DNA of 64,000 nt from Gulosibacter sp. 10 (lineage in GTDB: Bacteria > Actinomycetota > Actinomycetes > Actinomycetales > Microbacteriaceae), in NCBI RefSeq assembly GCF_900163695.1, contig NZ_FUIC01000024.1, positions 1 through 64,000 on the forward strand, in the 5' to 3' direction. This document shows positions 17,752 to 26,606 of this stretch, one piece after another (positions within the stretch are counted from its first letter, which is position 1; each line of letters begins with the position of its first letter). The translations under genes were made by a program, and so were the position numbers. The notes under the pieces were generated by a model. It was not told where the DNA came from. It was given only the letters and a program-made list of their open reading frames with translations, and did no database searches.

Positions 17752-19149
17752 ATGACAATGAACCCACCCGTCCACCCGACCGACACCCCCGAGCCGCCGG
17801 CGAAATCGCCTCGGCAGGCGAGAAGGGCCTTTGCCGCCGGCGCGATCGGCACCGCGATCGAGTACTACGACTTCTTCGCGTACGGCACGGCCGCCGCCCT
17901 GGTGCTCAACACCCTGTTCTTCCCGGCGTTCGACCCGATCGTGGGCACGCTCGCGGCCTTCGCCACCTTCGCCGTCGGCTTCATCATGCGGCCGATCGGC
18001 TCGTTCATCTTCGGCCACATCGGCGACAAGCTCGGCCGCAAGCGCGCGCTCGTGCTGTCGCTCCTGCTGATGGGCGTGGCGACCCTCGGCATCGGCCTGC
18101 TGCCCACGTACGCGACGATCGGCGTGATGGCGCCGGTACTGCTCGTGCTCATGCGCCTGCTGCAGGGCCTCGCCCTCGGCGGCGAGTGGGGCGGCGCCAC
18201 CGTGCTCGCCGCGGAGTACGCCGGGCCGCACAACCGCGGCTTCGTCGGCAGCCTCGTGCAGCTCGGATCGCCGATCGGCCTGCTGCTCTCCTCGGGGGCG
18301 TTCGCGCTCGTGGGGCTCATGCCCGATGACGCCCTGCACTCGTGGGGCTGGCGTCTGCCGTTCATCGCCAGCGCGCTGCTGGTGGTCGTGGGGCTGTGGA
18401 TCCGCACCCGCCTCGAGGAGTCGCCCGAGTTCACGCGGGCGAAGTCCTCCGGCGAGATGTCCTCCAAGGTGCCGGCGATCGACGTGTTCCGCTACTCGTG
18501 GCGCGAGCTCCTCACCGCGGTCGCGGTGCGATTCGCGCCCGACATCGGCTTCTACGTGTTCGCCACGTTCATCGTCAGCTACGCCGTGGGCACCGTGGGC
18601 CTGCCCGAATCGAACATCCTCCTGGGCGTCGCCGTGGCGGCGGCGATTGAGGTCTGCCTCATCTCCTTCTTCGGCCACCTCAGCGACCGCTTCGGGCGCC
18701 GCCCCCTGTACATCGCGGGCTGCCTGGTCTGGATCGCGCTCGCCTTCCCGGCCTTCATGCTCATCGACACGGGGCAGCCGGCGCTGGCCTGGATCGCCAT
18801 CATCCTGGCCCTGGCCGTGGCTCACGCGATGACCTGGTCGATCGGCGCCTCGCTCAACTCGGAGCTCTTCCCCACCCGCTACCGGCTGACCGGGGCGAAC
18901 TTCGGGCTGAGCATCTCCGGGATCGTCGCCGGGGGACCGGCCGCCCTGATCGCGAGCTCGCTGGTGATCTGGGCGAACGGGAGCTCCTGGGGCGTCTCCG
19001 GCTACATCGTCCTGGCGGGCGTCATCTCGCTCGTCGCGATCATCGCCGCCCCGGAGACCTCGAAGCGCAGCCTCTCGGTCGACTACACGGGCGGGATCCC
19101 GACCGTGGGGGACGGGGACACCGCGCGCACCGCGAATGGGAAGGGGTGA
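17752..19149 (+). CDS. MHS-family major facilitator transporter
   Basis: A 465-residue membrane protein with 12 predicted helices, of the metabolite:H+ symporter (MHS) branch that includes ShiA, KgtP and ProP. Signatures are IEYYDFFAYGTAA in helix 1, GHIGDKLGRKRALVL and DRFGRRPLYIAG in the two cytoplasmic loops, RLLQGLALGGEWGGATVLAAEYA in helix 4, and SELFPTRYRLTGANFG near helix 11. These importers take up carboxylates, betaines or aromatic acids. It lies 74 bp after the dehydrogenase and 3 bp before the epimerase, so it likely imports the substrate for this operon. Confidence 0.9.
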   Translation: MTMNPPVHPTDTPEPPAKSPRQARRAFAAGAIGTAIEYYDFFAYGTAAALVLNTLFFPAFDPIVGTLAAFATFAVGFIMRPIGSFIFGHIGDKLGRKRALVLSLLLMGVATLGIGLLPTYATIGVMAPVLLVLMRLLQGLALGGEWGGATVLAAEYAGPHNRGFVGSLVQLGSPIGLLLSSGAFALVGLMPDDALHSWGWRLPFIASALLVVVGLWIRTRLEESPEFTRAKSSGEMSSKVPAIDVFRYSWRELLTAVAVRFAPDIGFYVFATFIVSYAVGTVGLPESNILLGVAVAAAIEVCLISFFGHLSDRFGRRPLYIAGCLVWIALAFPAFMLIDTGQPALAWIAIILALAVAHAMTWSIGASLNSELFPTRYRLTGANFGLSISGIVAGGPAALIASSLVIWANGSSWGVSGYIVLAGVISLVAIIAAPETSKRSLSVDYTGGIPTVGDGDTARTANGKG

Positions 19150-19152
19150 GCC

Positions 19153-20088
19153 GTGGCCGACACAGTACTCGTCACCGGAGGAGCCGGCTTCATCGGCGCT
19201 CCACTGGCCCGGCGCCTCGCGGACAGGGGCGACCGCGTCGTCACCTTCGACCGCGAGCCCGCGCGGCATGCGGATATCCCGCACATCGTCGGCGACATCA
19301 CCTCGCGCGCCGAGGTCCGGGAGCTGATCGAGCGGGTCTCGCCCGCCGCGATCGTCCACACCGCCGCGGTGGTGGGCGTCGCGGCCAGCGTCGGCGCCGG
19401 CCTCATGCCGACGGTGCAGGTGAACATCGCCGGCAGCGTGAACCTCTTCGAGGCGGCGCTCGAGCACGGGGGAGTCCGGCGGATCCTCGACCTGTCCTCC
19501 GAGGAGTACTACGGCGACTTCGCCGAGGAGCCGCTCGGCGAGGACGCCCCGGCCGCGCCGATCTCGCCCTACGGCATCTCGAAGTTCGCGGTGGAGCGGC
19601 TGGGGCGGTACTACGCCGAGGTGCGCGGGCTGCCGTACGTCGCCGTCCGGCTCTCCTGGGTGTTCGGCCCCGATTTCCCGCGCGCCCGGCTACCCGAGAC
19701 CTGGCTGCAGGACGCTGCCGAGGGCCGGACCAGCGCGCTGGCGCGCGGCGGTGACCAGCGCATCGACTTCACCTACCTCGCCGACGTGGTCGAAGGCATC
19801 CTCGCCGTCCTCGACGCACCCGCGCTCGAGCATCGCGCGTACAACCTCGCCTCCGGGACGGGGACCTCGATGCGCGAGCTCGCCGAGGCGATCCGGCGCA
19901 TCGCGCCGGAGTGGGACGTCGAGCTCGGCGACGGCGGGCTCGAGCTCGCCCCGGGCGTCCGGGCGGCGAGGAAGGGCGCATACGACATCTCCCGCATCCG
20001 CGCGCTCGGCTACGCGCCGAGCTACGGCCTCGAGGACGCGCTCCGGGACCGGCTGGCGGGGATCCGCGAAGAAAGGACCGACGCATGA
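19153..20088 (+). CDS. NAD-dependent epimerase/dehydratase (extended SDR)
   Basis: A 311-residue extended short-chain dehydrogenase. The N-terminal NAD motif is VTGGAGFIG; the catalytic Ser-Tyr-Lys is in LSSEEYYGDF...SPYGISKFAVE (YxxxK). RxSWVFGPDFPR and FTYLADVVEGI are typical of the nucleotide-sugar epimerase family. The GTG start at 19153 lies 3 bp after the transporter stop, and the stop overlaps the next start. In this catabolic operon it may act on a free sugar acid or polyol as uronate/threonate dehydrogenases of this family do. Confidence 0.85.
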   Translation: MADTVLVTGGAGFIGAPLARRLADRGDRVVTFDREPARHADIPHIVGDITSRAEVRELIERVSPAAIVHTAAVVGVAASVGAGLMPTVQVNIAGSVNLFEAALEHGGVRRILDLSSEEYYGDFAEEPLGEDAPAAPISPYGISKFAVERLGRYYAEVRGLPYVAVRLSWVFGPDFPRARLPETWLQDAAEGRTSALARGGDQRIDFTYLADVVEGILAVLDAPALEHRAYNLASGTGTSMRELAEAIRRIAPEWDVELGDGGLELAPGVRAARKGAYDISRIRALGYAPSYGLEDALRDRLAGIREERTDA

Positions 20089-20936
20089 CGAACACCGACG
20101 CATCCCTCGCGCTCGCGGGGGCCACCTACAGCTGGATGCACCAGGACACCCTCGAGCACGCCCTCGACGCGCTCGCCGAGGTCGGCTTCGCCCAGGTGGA
20201 GCTGACGACGGCGGGGCCGCACATCCAGGCGCGCTCGGCGGGATTCCTCGAGCGCTACCAGCTCCGGCGGCGCCTGGACCGCCTCGGGCTCGCCCCGACC
20301 TCGGTGAACCCCGGGTTCCTCGACATCAACCTGCTGAGCCCGCACAACGACTTCCGCGAGCTCAGCGTGGAGGTGCTGCTCGGCGAAATCGAGTTCGCCG
20401 CCGATATCGGCGCGCCCATCGTGGTGGTGATGTGCGGCCGGCGGCACGCGCTGTCCCCGGCCCCGGACGAGGCGTGCCGGTGGTGGCTCGACCGGGCCTT
20501 CGACAGGCTGCTCTCCCGCGCGGAGGCGCTCGGCGTCTCGCTCGCGATGGAGGTGAACCCGTACGGCTACCTCGGCAGCGCGCGGGACCTGATGGAGATC
20601 GCGGACCGCTACGACTCCGAGCACCTCGGCATCGCCTACGACGTCGCGAACACGATCAACCAGGAGGACGTCGCCGAGGGGGTGCGGACCGCCGCGCCCC
20701 GGCTGAAGATCGCGCATGTGAGCGATACGTGGCGGGACGAGTGGGCGCACACCTCCCCGGGCCGGGGCGAGGTCGACTTCCGCGCCTACGCGGACGCGCT
20801 CCGGGAGGTCGGCTACGCGGGGCCCACCGTGTACGAGCTCATCGACATGGAGCCGCCCGAGCCCAAGCTGCGGGCGGACATCGCGGAGCTCGGCCGGTAC
20901 GGATGGAGCACGGAGCTCGTCGGGGCGCTGCCGTAG
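20085..20936 (+). CDS. Sugar phosphate isomerase/epimerase (AP endonuclease 2-type TIM barrel)
   Basis: A 283-residue TIM-barrel protein of the xylose-isomerase-like/AP_endonuc_2 family. Metal-binding residues are suggested by AMEVNPYGY (Glu), YDVANTI (Asp), KIAHVSDTW (His-x-x-Asp) and TVYELID (Glu). ATG at 20085 overlaps the epimerase stop and is preceded by GAAAGGA. Relatives include hydroxypyruvate isomerase, tagatose epimerase and 2-oxo-tetronate isomerases. It is the last gene of the operon starting at the TPP enzyme and is followed by a strong terminator. Confidence 0.85.
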   Translation: MTNTDASLALAGATYSWMHQDTLEHALDALAEVGFAQVELTTAGPHIQARSAGFLERYQLRRRLDRLGLAPTSVNPGFLDINLLSPHNDFRELSVEVLLGEIEFAADIGAPIVVVMCGRRHALSPAPDEACRWWLDRAFDRLLSRAEALGVSLAMEVNPYGYLGSARDLMEIADRYDSEHLGIAYDVANTINQEDVAEGVRTAAPRLKIAHVSDTWRDEWAHTSPGRGEVDFRAYADALREVGYAGPTVYELIDMEPPEPKLRADIAELGRYGWSTELVGALP

Positions 20937-20953
20937 TCCCTCGAGAACCGAGC

Positions 20954-20993
20954 GGGGCCGGGCCCGCAGCGAACTCGCTGCGGGCCCGGCCCC
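20954..20993. terminator. Strong bidirectional terminator
   Basis: A perfect 18-bp stem (20954-20971 with 20976-20993) with an AACT loop lies between the convergent isomerase and mmsA-type genes. Confidence 0.85.
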
Positions 20994-21014
20994 GTCCTGC
21001 ACCTCTGCCGCGGA

Positions 21015-22514
21015 CTAGTCGTTCTGCGGGAAGCCGAGGTTGATGCCGCCGTGGCTCGGGTCGAGCCAGCGGGTGGTGATGGCCTTCTGCTGCGTGAAGA
21101 AGCGGACGCCCTCGGCGCCGTGCGCCTTGGTGTCGCCGAACAGCGAGGCCTTCCAGCCGCCGAAGGAGTAGGTGGCGATGGGCACCGGGATCGGCACGTT
21201 CACGCCGATCATGCCGACCTCGATGTCGCGCTGGAAGCGGCGGGCGGCGCCGCCGTCGTTCGTGAAGATCGCGGTGCCGTTGCCGAACGCGCCCGAGTTG
21301 ATGAGCTCGATGCCCTCGTCGAAGGTCTTCACGCGCACGACCGAGAGCACCGGGCCGAAGATCTCCTCGGTGTAGACCTTGGAGTCGGTGGGCACCTGGT
21401 CGATCAGGGTCGGGCCGAGCCAGTAGCCGCCGGCCTCGCCGTCGACCTCGATGCCGCGGCCGTCGACGACGACCTTCGCGCCGTCCTGCTCGGCGATCTC
21501 GATGTAGCCCGCGACCTTGTCGCGGTGCTGCTGGGTGACGAGCGGGCCCATGTCGCAGCCGCGGCGGCCGTCGCCCACGCGGAGCTTGCCCATGCGCTCG
21601 ACGACCTTCTCGATGAGCTCGTCGGCGACGGGCTCGACGGCGACGACGACCGAGATGGCCATGCAGCGCTCGCCCGCGGAGCCGAAGCCCGCGTTGATGG
21701 CCGAGTCGGCGACGAGGTCGAGGTCGGCGTCCGGGAGGACGAGCATGTGGTTCTTCGCGCCGCCGAGGGCCTGCACGCGCTTGCCGTGCGCGGTGCCGGT
21801 CTCGTAGACGTACTTCGCGATCGGGGTCGAGCCGACGAAGGAGACCGAGGCGACCTCGGGGTGCGTGAGCAGCGAGTCCACCGCGACCTTGTCGCCGTGG
21901 AGCACGGTGAAGACGCCATCGGGCAGGCCGGCCTCCTTCCAGAGCTCGGCGAACCAGTTCGCCGCGCTCGGGTCCTTCTCCGAGGGCTTGAGCACGACCG
22001 AGTTGCCGGCGGCGATGGCGATCGGGAAGAACCACGCCGGCACCATCGCCGGGAAGTTGAACGGGGAGATGATCGCGGCGACGCCGATGGGCTGCTGCAC
22101 CGAGTGGATGTCGAAGCCGGTCGAGACCTGCTCCGAGAAGTGGCCGCGGAGGTGGTTGGTGATGCCGCAGGCGTACTCGACGACCTCCTGGCCGCGCGAG
22201 ATCTCGCCGAGGGCGTCGTCGAGCACCTTGCCGTGCTCCGAGGTGATGATCTCGGCGAGCTCGCCCTTGCGCTCGTTGAGCAGCTCGCGGAACTTGAAGA
22301 TCACCGCGGTGCGACGGGCCAGCGAGACGTCGCGCCACTTGAGGTAGGCGGCGTGCGCGGTGGTGACCGCTTCATCCGCGATCTCCTGCTCCGCGAGCGC
22401 GACGCGCTTGGTCTCGACGCCGAGAGCCGGGTCGAAGACGGCGGCGGTGCGGGAGTCAGCGGGAAGAACTTCGGTTCCGTTGATCCAGTGTCCCAGGATG
22501 GGGAGGTCGCTCAT
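21015..22514 (-). CDS. mmsA: CoA-acylating methylmalonate-semialdehyde dehydrogenase
   Basis: A 499-residue aldehyde dehydrogenase of the MmsA/IolA group, which converts malonate or methylmalonate semialdehyde with CoA and NAD to acetyl- or propionyl-CoA. Diagnostic features are ISPFNFPAMVPAWFFPIAIAAGNSVVLKPSEKDP, LGGAKNHMLVLPDADLDL (the general-base Glu of ordinary aldehyde dehydrogenases is absent here, as in all MmsA) and GSAGERCMAIS with the nucleophilic Cys. ATG at 22514 follows AAAGGATC. It is a single gene and could serve valine, beta-alanine or inositol breakdown; an iolB gene lies elsewhere in the window. Confidence 0.92.
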   Translation of the reverse strand: MSDLPILGHWINGTEVLPADSRTAAVFDPALGVETKRVALAEQEIADEAVTTAHAAYLKWRDVSLARRTAVIFKFRELLNERKGELAEIITSEHGKVLDDALGEISRGQEVVEYACGITNHLRGHFSEQVSTGFDIHSVQQPIGVAAIISPFNFPAMVPAWFFPIAIAAGNSVVLKPSEKDPSAANWFAELWKEAGLPDGVFTVLHGDKVAVDSLLTHPEVASVSFVGSTPIAKYVYETGTAHGKRVQALGGAKNHMLVLPDADLDLVADSAINAGFGSAGERCMAISVVVAVEPVADELIEKVVERMGKLRVGDGRRGCDMGPLVTQQHRDKVAGYIEIAEQDGAKVVVDGRGIEVDGEAGGYWLGPTLIDQVPTDSKVYTEEIFGPVLSVVRVKTFDEGIELINSGAFGNGTAIFTNDGGAARRFQRDIEVGMIGVNVPIPVPIATYSFGGWKASLFGDTKAHGAEGVRFFTQQKAITTRWLDPSHGGINLGFPQND

Positions 22515-22697
22515 GCGGATCCTTTCGTAGCTGAAGCGATGGTGACTCCAACGCTAGGAGTCCCGTACCCCGAATCGTAGTGCAATATTGTCGAATTGTC
22601 CTAACAAAGTTTGCCAAGATGGCAGACGGGATGTCCGCATCGGCGCTGGGCCCCGATGCCGGGCGCCGCGAATCCGCCCGAAAATCCCCGGTCGGCG

Positions 22698-22848
22698 CGG
22701 GGTTCGCCCAGGGCCGTACGGGGTTGCTTCAGGCCTGCTCAGGGTTGCTCAGGGCTGCGCAGAGTTCGCCCGGGGCTGCGCGAGGTTGGCTCGGGACTGC
22801 ACGGGGTGGCTCGGGGCTGCGCGGCGTTCGTTCAGGGCTGCACGGGGC
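22698..22848. repeat. Degenerate 21-bp tandem repeats, about seven copies
   Basis: Consecutive units of 19-22 bp share the pattern GnTnGCTCnGGGCTGCnCnG and fill the gap between mmsA and the alpha/beta hydrolase. The first unit at the right-hand end supplies the last codons and stop of the hydrolase gene (stop at 22832). Units differ at several positions, so this is an old or diverging minisatellite rather than a CRISPR array. Confidence 0.65.
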
Positions 22849-23509
22849 GCAGCCAATTCGTCACCACGGAGGCGAACTGCTCCGGGTGCGTCGTGTTCCA
22901 CTCGTGGCCCGCGCCGGGGATCACCTGCATCGTGGCGTCCCGCATCGATTCCACCACCTCGCCCGAGGGCCGGCGGTTCGCGCGGTCGTTGCCGCCGACG
23001 ACCACGAGCGTCGGGCACTGGATGCGGTACAGCTCGGGCCGCAGGTCGAGGTCGGTCAGCGAGTCGAGCACCTGCAGCATGTCCTGCTTGGTCAGGCCCG
23101 AGCCGCCGTCCGCGATCGAGCGGCCGGCCACGGCGCGCTCCGGCAGGGCGCTCATGATGGCCCGCTGCATCCGGTAGAGCGCCTTCGGCGGCCGCGCCAC
23201 GGGCGCCGAGAGGATGAGCCCGGAGACGCAGTCGGGCTCGAGCGCGGCGGCGCGGATGGCGATGATGGCGCCGAGGGAGACGCCCACGAGCACCGCGGGC
23301 TCCTCGCTGCGGTCGATCACGTCGGCGAGCGCCCAGCGGGCCGCCGCGTCCAGTGAGAAGGGCTCGTGCGCCGGGGCGCTGACCGAGGGGATGGTCGTGA
23401 CCCCGGGGTCGATCCACTCGGGCAGGTGCGTGAGCACTCCGTCCCAGTCGCTCGGCGACTGGCCGAGACCGTGCAGAAACTCCACTGGTATCGCGCTCAT
23501 GCGTTCCAT
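22832..23509 (-). CDS. Alpha/beta-fold hydrolase
   Basis: A 225-residue alpha/beta hydrolase. The oxyanion HG motif is FLHGLGQS, the nucleophile elbow is VGVSLGA (Ser about residue 95), the acid is probably the Asp in VVVGGNDRA, and the catalytic His is in GAGHEWN. There is no signal peptide, so it is cytoplasmic. Two in-frame starts (23509 and 23500) are possible and neither has a clear Shine-Dalgarno. Its 3' end runs into the tandem repeats. The substrate is unknown; esterase or C-C hydrolase are the main options. Confidence 0.8.
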   Translation of the reverse strand: MERMSAIPVEFLHGLGQSPSDWDGVLTHLPEWIDPGVTTIPSVSAPAHEPFSLDAAARWALADVIDRSEEPAVLVGVSLGAIIAIRAAALEPDCVSGLILSAPVARPPKALYRMQRAIMSALPERAVAGRSIADGGSGLTKQDMLQVLDSLTDLDLRPELYRIQCPTLVVVGGNDRANRRPSGEVVESMRDATMQVIPGAGHEWNTTHPEQFASVVTNWLRPVQP

Positions 23510-23542
23510 TGTTCCCTATCGGCGGGGTCGGGTGGGCGCTCC

Positions 23543-23621
23543 GGCTGCTGTTCCGGATGCGAATAGGCGCCGGGTCCCGGATATCCGGGTCTGCGGGCTA
23601 TTCGCATCCGGAACAGCAGCC
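23543..23621. repeat. Large nested palindrome (24-bp arms)
   Basis: Arms 23543-23566 and 23598-23621 are perfectly complementary over 24 bp; the 31-nt interior holds a second perfect 14-bp palindrome, CCCGGATATCCGGG (23576-23589). Located upstream of the alpha/beta hydrolase. It could form a cruciform or a long RNA hairpin, and resembles a solitary REP/MITE-like element. Confidence 0.8.
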
Positions 23622-23738
23622 CGCCGGAAGCACCTGGGGCCGTAGGCGGCGGGCCGGAGGCCCCGGGGACGGCGGGCCGAAACCTCCGCGGGCAGTGGGG
23701 CGGAGCCCCGGGGCGGCCGCGGGCCCTGGAAACGGGAG

Positions 23739-23777
23739 GCGCCCCGGGCGTCGGAGCCGGTCCGACGCCCGGGGCGC
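23739..23777. terminator. Terminator after butanediol-dehydrogenase-like gene
   Basis: A perfect 17-bp stem (23739-23755 with 23761-23777) and 5-nt loop immediately follow the stop of the minus-strand dehydrogenase gene at 23792. Confidence 0.85.
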
Positions 23778-23791
23778 AACTGCAGCGCCGG

Positions 23792-24868
23792 TCAGAGGCC
23801 CGCGCCCGAGGGCGAGACGATGATCTTCACCGCCGTCTCGTTGTTGTTGATGAGGGTGTCGAAGCCCTCGTCCACGAGGTGCTCGAGGCCGATGCGGCCG
23901 GTGATGAACGGCTCCAGGTCGACCTTGCCCTCCTCGACGAGGCGGATGGCCTCGGGGTGGTTGTTCGCGTAGCCGATCGTGCCGCGGAGGTCGATCTCCT
24001 TCATCACGAGCTTGTGCATGTCGAACGGCGGCTGGTGGCCCCAGATCGAGACCACCGTGAGGACGCCCTGGGGGCGGATCGCGTCCATGAGCGTGTTGAG
24101 GACCACGTCCACGCTCGTGCACTCGAACGCGACGTCCGAGCCGCGGCCGTCGGTGAGCTTGCGGACCTCCTCGACCACGTCCACCTCGCGCGGGCTGAAG
24201 ACGTGGTCGGCCACGCCGCTGCTGAGCGCCTTCTCGCGGCGGATGGGGCTGAGCTCGGACATGATGACGGTCACGCCCTTGGCCTTGAGCACCGCGGCGG
24301 TGAGCAGGCCGATGGGTCCGGCGCCGCCGATGAGGGCGACGTCGCCGGCCTCGGCGCCGGAGCGCTCGACCGCGTGCGCGCCCACGCTGAGCGGCTCGAT
24401 GAGCGCGGCCTGGTCGAGGGGCAGGCTCTCCGAGATGGGGTGCACCCAGCGGCGCTCCACGGCGATCTTCTCGCCGAGCCCGCCGCCGCGGCCGCCGAGG
24501 CCGATGAAGTTCATGTCGGGCGAGAGGTGGTAGGCGCGGTTGCGCTCGCTCGTGTCGACGTCCTCGCGGATGATGTAGGGCTCGACCACGACGTGGTCGC
24601 CGACCCGGACGTCGTCCACGCCCTCGCCGACCGCGTAGACCACGCCCGAGAACTCGTGGCCGAGGGTCACGGGGGCGGATTCGCCCGAGATCGGGTGGGG
24701 CTTGCCGGCCTCGGGCACGAAGATCGGGCCGTCGAGGTACTCGTGCAGGTCGGTGCCGCAGATGCCGCACCAGGCGACGTCGATGCCGACCGTGCCGGGC
24801 CTCACCTCGGGTTCGGCGATGTCTTCGATGCGGATGTCGTGGTTGTCGTAGTAGCGGGCGGCCTTCAT
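23792..24868 (-). CDS. 2,3-butanediol dehydrogenase-like zinc-binding dehydrogenase
   Basis: A 358-residue medium-chain dehydrogenase resembling (R,R)-butanediol dehydrogenases, which interconvert acetoin and 2,3-butanediol. Key features are WCGICGTDLHEYLDGPIF, LGHEFSGVV and the dinucleotide motif LIGGAGPIGLL. The loop that normally carries four structural-zinc cysteines reads YIIREDVDTSERNRAYHLSP and has none, so this subgroup has lost the second zinc. ATG at 24868 is preceded by GAGGAGGAG. It is monocistronic with its own terminator and divergent from the amidohydrolase across a GTATAC operator-like site. The E1/E2 genes at 29-32 kb could be an acetoin-type partner, but no direct link is visible. 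Confidence 0.82.
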   Translation of the reverse strand: MKAARYYDNHDIRIEDIAEPEVRPGTVGIDVAWCGICGTDLHEYLDGPIFVPEAGKPHPISGESAPVTLGHEFSGVVYAVGEGVDDVRVGDHVVVEPYIIREDVDTSERNRAYHLSPDMNFIGLGGRGGGLGEKIAVERRWVHPISESLPLDQAALIEPLSVGAHAVERSGAEAGDVALIGGAGPIGLLTAAVLKAKGVTVIMSELSPIRREKALSSGVADHVFSPREVDVVEEVRKLTDGRGSDVAFECTSVDVVLNTLMDAIRPQGVLTVVSIWGHQPPFDMHKLVMKEIDLRGTIGYANNHPEAIRLVEEGKVDLEPFITGRIGLEHLVDEGFDTLINNNETAVKIIVSPSGAGL

Positions 24869-24984
24869 GCTGCTCTCCTCCTCGAAGTGCGGGTGGGAGT
24901 GGCCGGGCCGGTGTGGTCTGGCCACAAGGCGATTGTAGTCCGGGCGGCTTGCCGTTCGGGGAGAGCGAAGGCCCGTGAGTATTC

Positions 24985-25001
24985 GTATACCGGTGGTATA
25001 C
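24985..25001. promoter_or_regulatory. Candidate GntR-type operator GTATAC-N5-GTATAC
   Basis: GTATACCGGTGGTATAC is a symmetric site in the divergent region between the butanediol-dehydrogenase-like gene and the amidohydrolase gene. GntR/FadR-type regulators bind sites of this shape; the GntR encoded at 27786-28457 is a possible binder. Confidence 0.45.
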
Positions 25002-25045
25002 AGTTGGTCGCGATGCGATGGGGCGGCACGGACCGAGGAGGCGGC

Positions 25046-26557
25046 ATGCACCGGACGCTGGAGGACCTCAGGACCTATCGGCCCGAGCCGGGGGTCCCCT
25101 GGGCGCTGCTCGACGCGACGATCATCGACGGCACCGGCGGCCCGGCGTTCGGCCCGGCCCACGTGGTGATCCTCGACGGCAGGATCAGCCGGGTGCTGGC
25201 GCGGCACGACGCCCTCGCCGGGCTCGCCGACGGCGACTACTCGGCGCGCTACCCGGACGAGGTCGCGCCCGAGCACCGCTTCTCGCTCGAGGGCATGCAC
25301 CTGCTGCCGGGCTTCATCGACGCGCACGCCCACATCGGCGCCCCCGACCAGGTGGAGTCCACCGACTACGTGTTCAAGCTCTGGCTCGGTCACGGCATCA
25401 CCAGGGTGCGCGAGGTCGGCTCGCTCGGCATCGGCTTCGGGAGGATGGCCGAGGCGGCGCGGCGGAGCGCCGCCGGCGAGCTGGCCGCGCCGATCATCCA
25501 CCCCTATCTGACCTTCGGCAGGGAGGACGTCGCGCCGCCGCCGCGGACCGGCGACGAGGCGCGCGCGTGGGTGCGCGCGGCCCGCGAGCACGGCGCGCTC
25601 GGGGTGAAGTTCTTCGGCGCGGCGCCCGAGCTCATGCGCGCCGCGCTCGCGGAGTGCCGCGCGCTCGACATGGGCTCCGCGTGCCACCACTCGCAGCAGA
25701 CCTCGCCCCGGGCGAACGCCCTGCAGACGGCGCGCTGGGGGCTCGGGAGCATCGAGCACTCCTACGGGCAGGCGGAGGCGATGTACGCCGACCGCGTGCT
25801 GCCCGCGGTGCCCGCCGAGTTCAACTACTCGGACGAGGCGATGCGATTCCGGGAGGCGGGCAGCCTCTGGGTGCAGGGGGCGCGGCCCTCGGACTCGCAG
25901 TGGGGCGACTTCCTCGACGAGCTCGTCGGGCTCGGCACGACGCTCGTCCCCACTTTCGCGGTCTACAACGCGGCGAGGGACGCCGAGCGCGCCCGCAACC
26001 GCGAGTGGGTGCGCGAGTACGTGTCGCCGCGGCTCGCCCGCTTCTTCACGCCGTGCGCGCACCGGCACGGATCGTTCTTCGCCGACTGGACCACGGAGGA
26101 CGAGGTGCTGTGGAAGGAGCAGTACCGCATCTGGATGCGCTTCGTGCGCGACTTCGCGCTCCGCGGCGGGCGGGTCTGCGCCGGCAGCGACCCCGGCTTC
26201 ATCCACTCGCACTACGGGTTCTCGTTCGTGGACGAGCTGGAGCTGCTGCGCGAGGCCGGCTTCCAGCCGCTCGAGGTCATCCGCGCGGCCACGCTCCACG
26301 CCGCGGAGCTGCTCGGCATCGACGGGGAGACCGGGTCGATCGAGGCGGGCAAGAGCGCGGACCTCGTGCTCGTGGGGGAGAACCCGCTGCGCAACCTCAA
26401 GACGCTGTCGGGCGTCGGGCACTACTCGATGGACGAGGGCGGCGCCGTGGTGCGCCGCGGCGGGGTCGAGATCGCCGTCGTCGCCGGGCGGGTGGTCGAC
26501 GCCAGGCGGGCGCTGCGGGAGGCCCGGGAGTTCGTCGCGGCGTGCGCTGAGGCGTAG
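25046..26557 (+). CDS. Amidohydrolase-family metal-dependent hydrolase
   Basis: A 503-residue member of the amidohydrolase superfamily (imidazolonepropionase/prolidase-like branch). Metal ligands are suggested by LLPGFIDAHAHIGAP (HxH), the GVKFFG lysine position, a later His (SIEHSYGQ) and the Asp in CAGSDPGF. The C-terminal TGSIEAGKSADLVLVGENPL closes the composite beta-sandwich. The start ATG 25046 has GAGGAGG 4 nt upstream; an in-frame ATG at 25013 has none. No signal peptide. Convergent with the LacI gene. The substrate cannot be inferred. Confidence 0.82.
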   Translation: MHRTLEDLRTYRPEPGVPWALLDATIIDGTGGPAFGPAHVVILDGRISRVLARHDALAGLADGDYSARYPDEVAPEHRFSLEGMHLLPGFIDAHAHIGAPDQVESTDYVFKLWLGHGITRVREVGSLGIGFGRMAEAARRSAAGELAAPIIHPYLTFGREDVAPPPRTGDEARAWVRAAREHGALGVKFFGAAPELMRAALAECRALDMGSACHHSQQTSPRANALQTARWGLGSIEHSYGQAEAMYADRVLPAVPAEFNYSDEAMRFREAGSLWVQGARPSDSQWGDFLDELVGLGTTLVPTFAVYNAARDAERARNREWVREYVSPRLARFFTPCAHRHGSFFADWTTEDEVLWKEQYRIWMRFVRDFALRGGRVCAGSDPGFIHSHYGFSFVDELELLREAGFQPLEVIRAATLHAAELLGIDGETGSIEAGKSADLVLVGENPLRNLKTLSGVGHYSMDEGGAVVRRGGVEIAVVAGRVVDARRALREAREFVAACAEA

Positions 26558-26606
26558 GCGGCGGATCGCGGCGCGCCGGGGCCGCGCTCCGGGCGGACGC
26601 TCCGGG

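Noticed and set aside
22575-22640. AT-rich patch with repeated GACAAT upstream of mmsA as an operator
   Set aside because: Spacing of possible -35/-10 elements does not fit, and no clean dyad could be drawn.
22698-22848. Tandem repeats as a CRISPR array
   Set aside because: The units are contiguous and degenerate, with no unique spacers and no cas genes.
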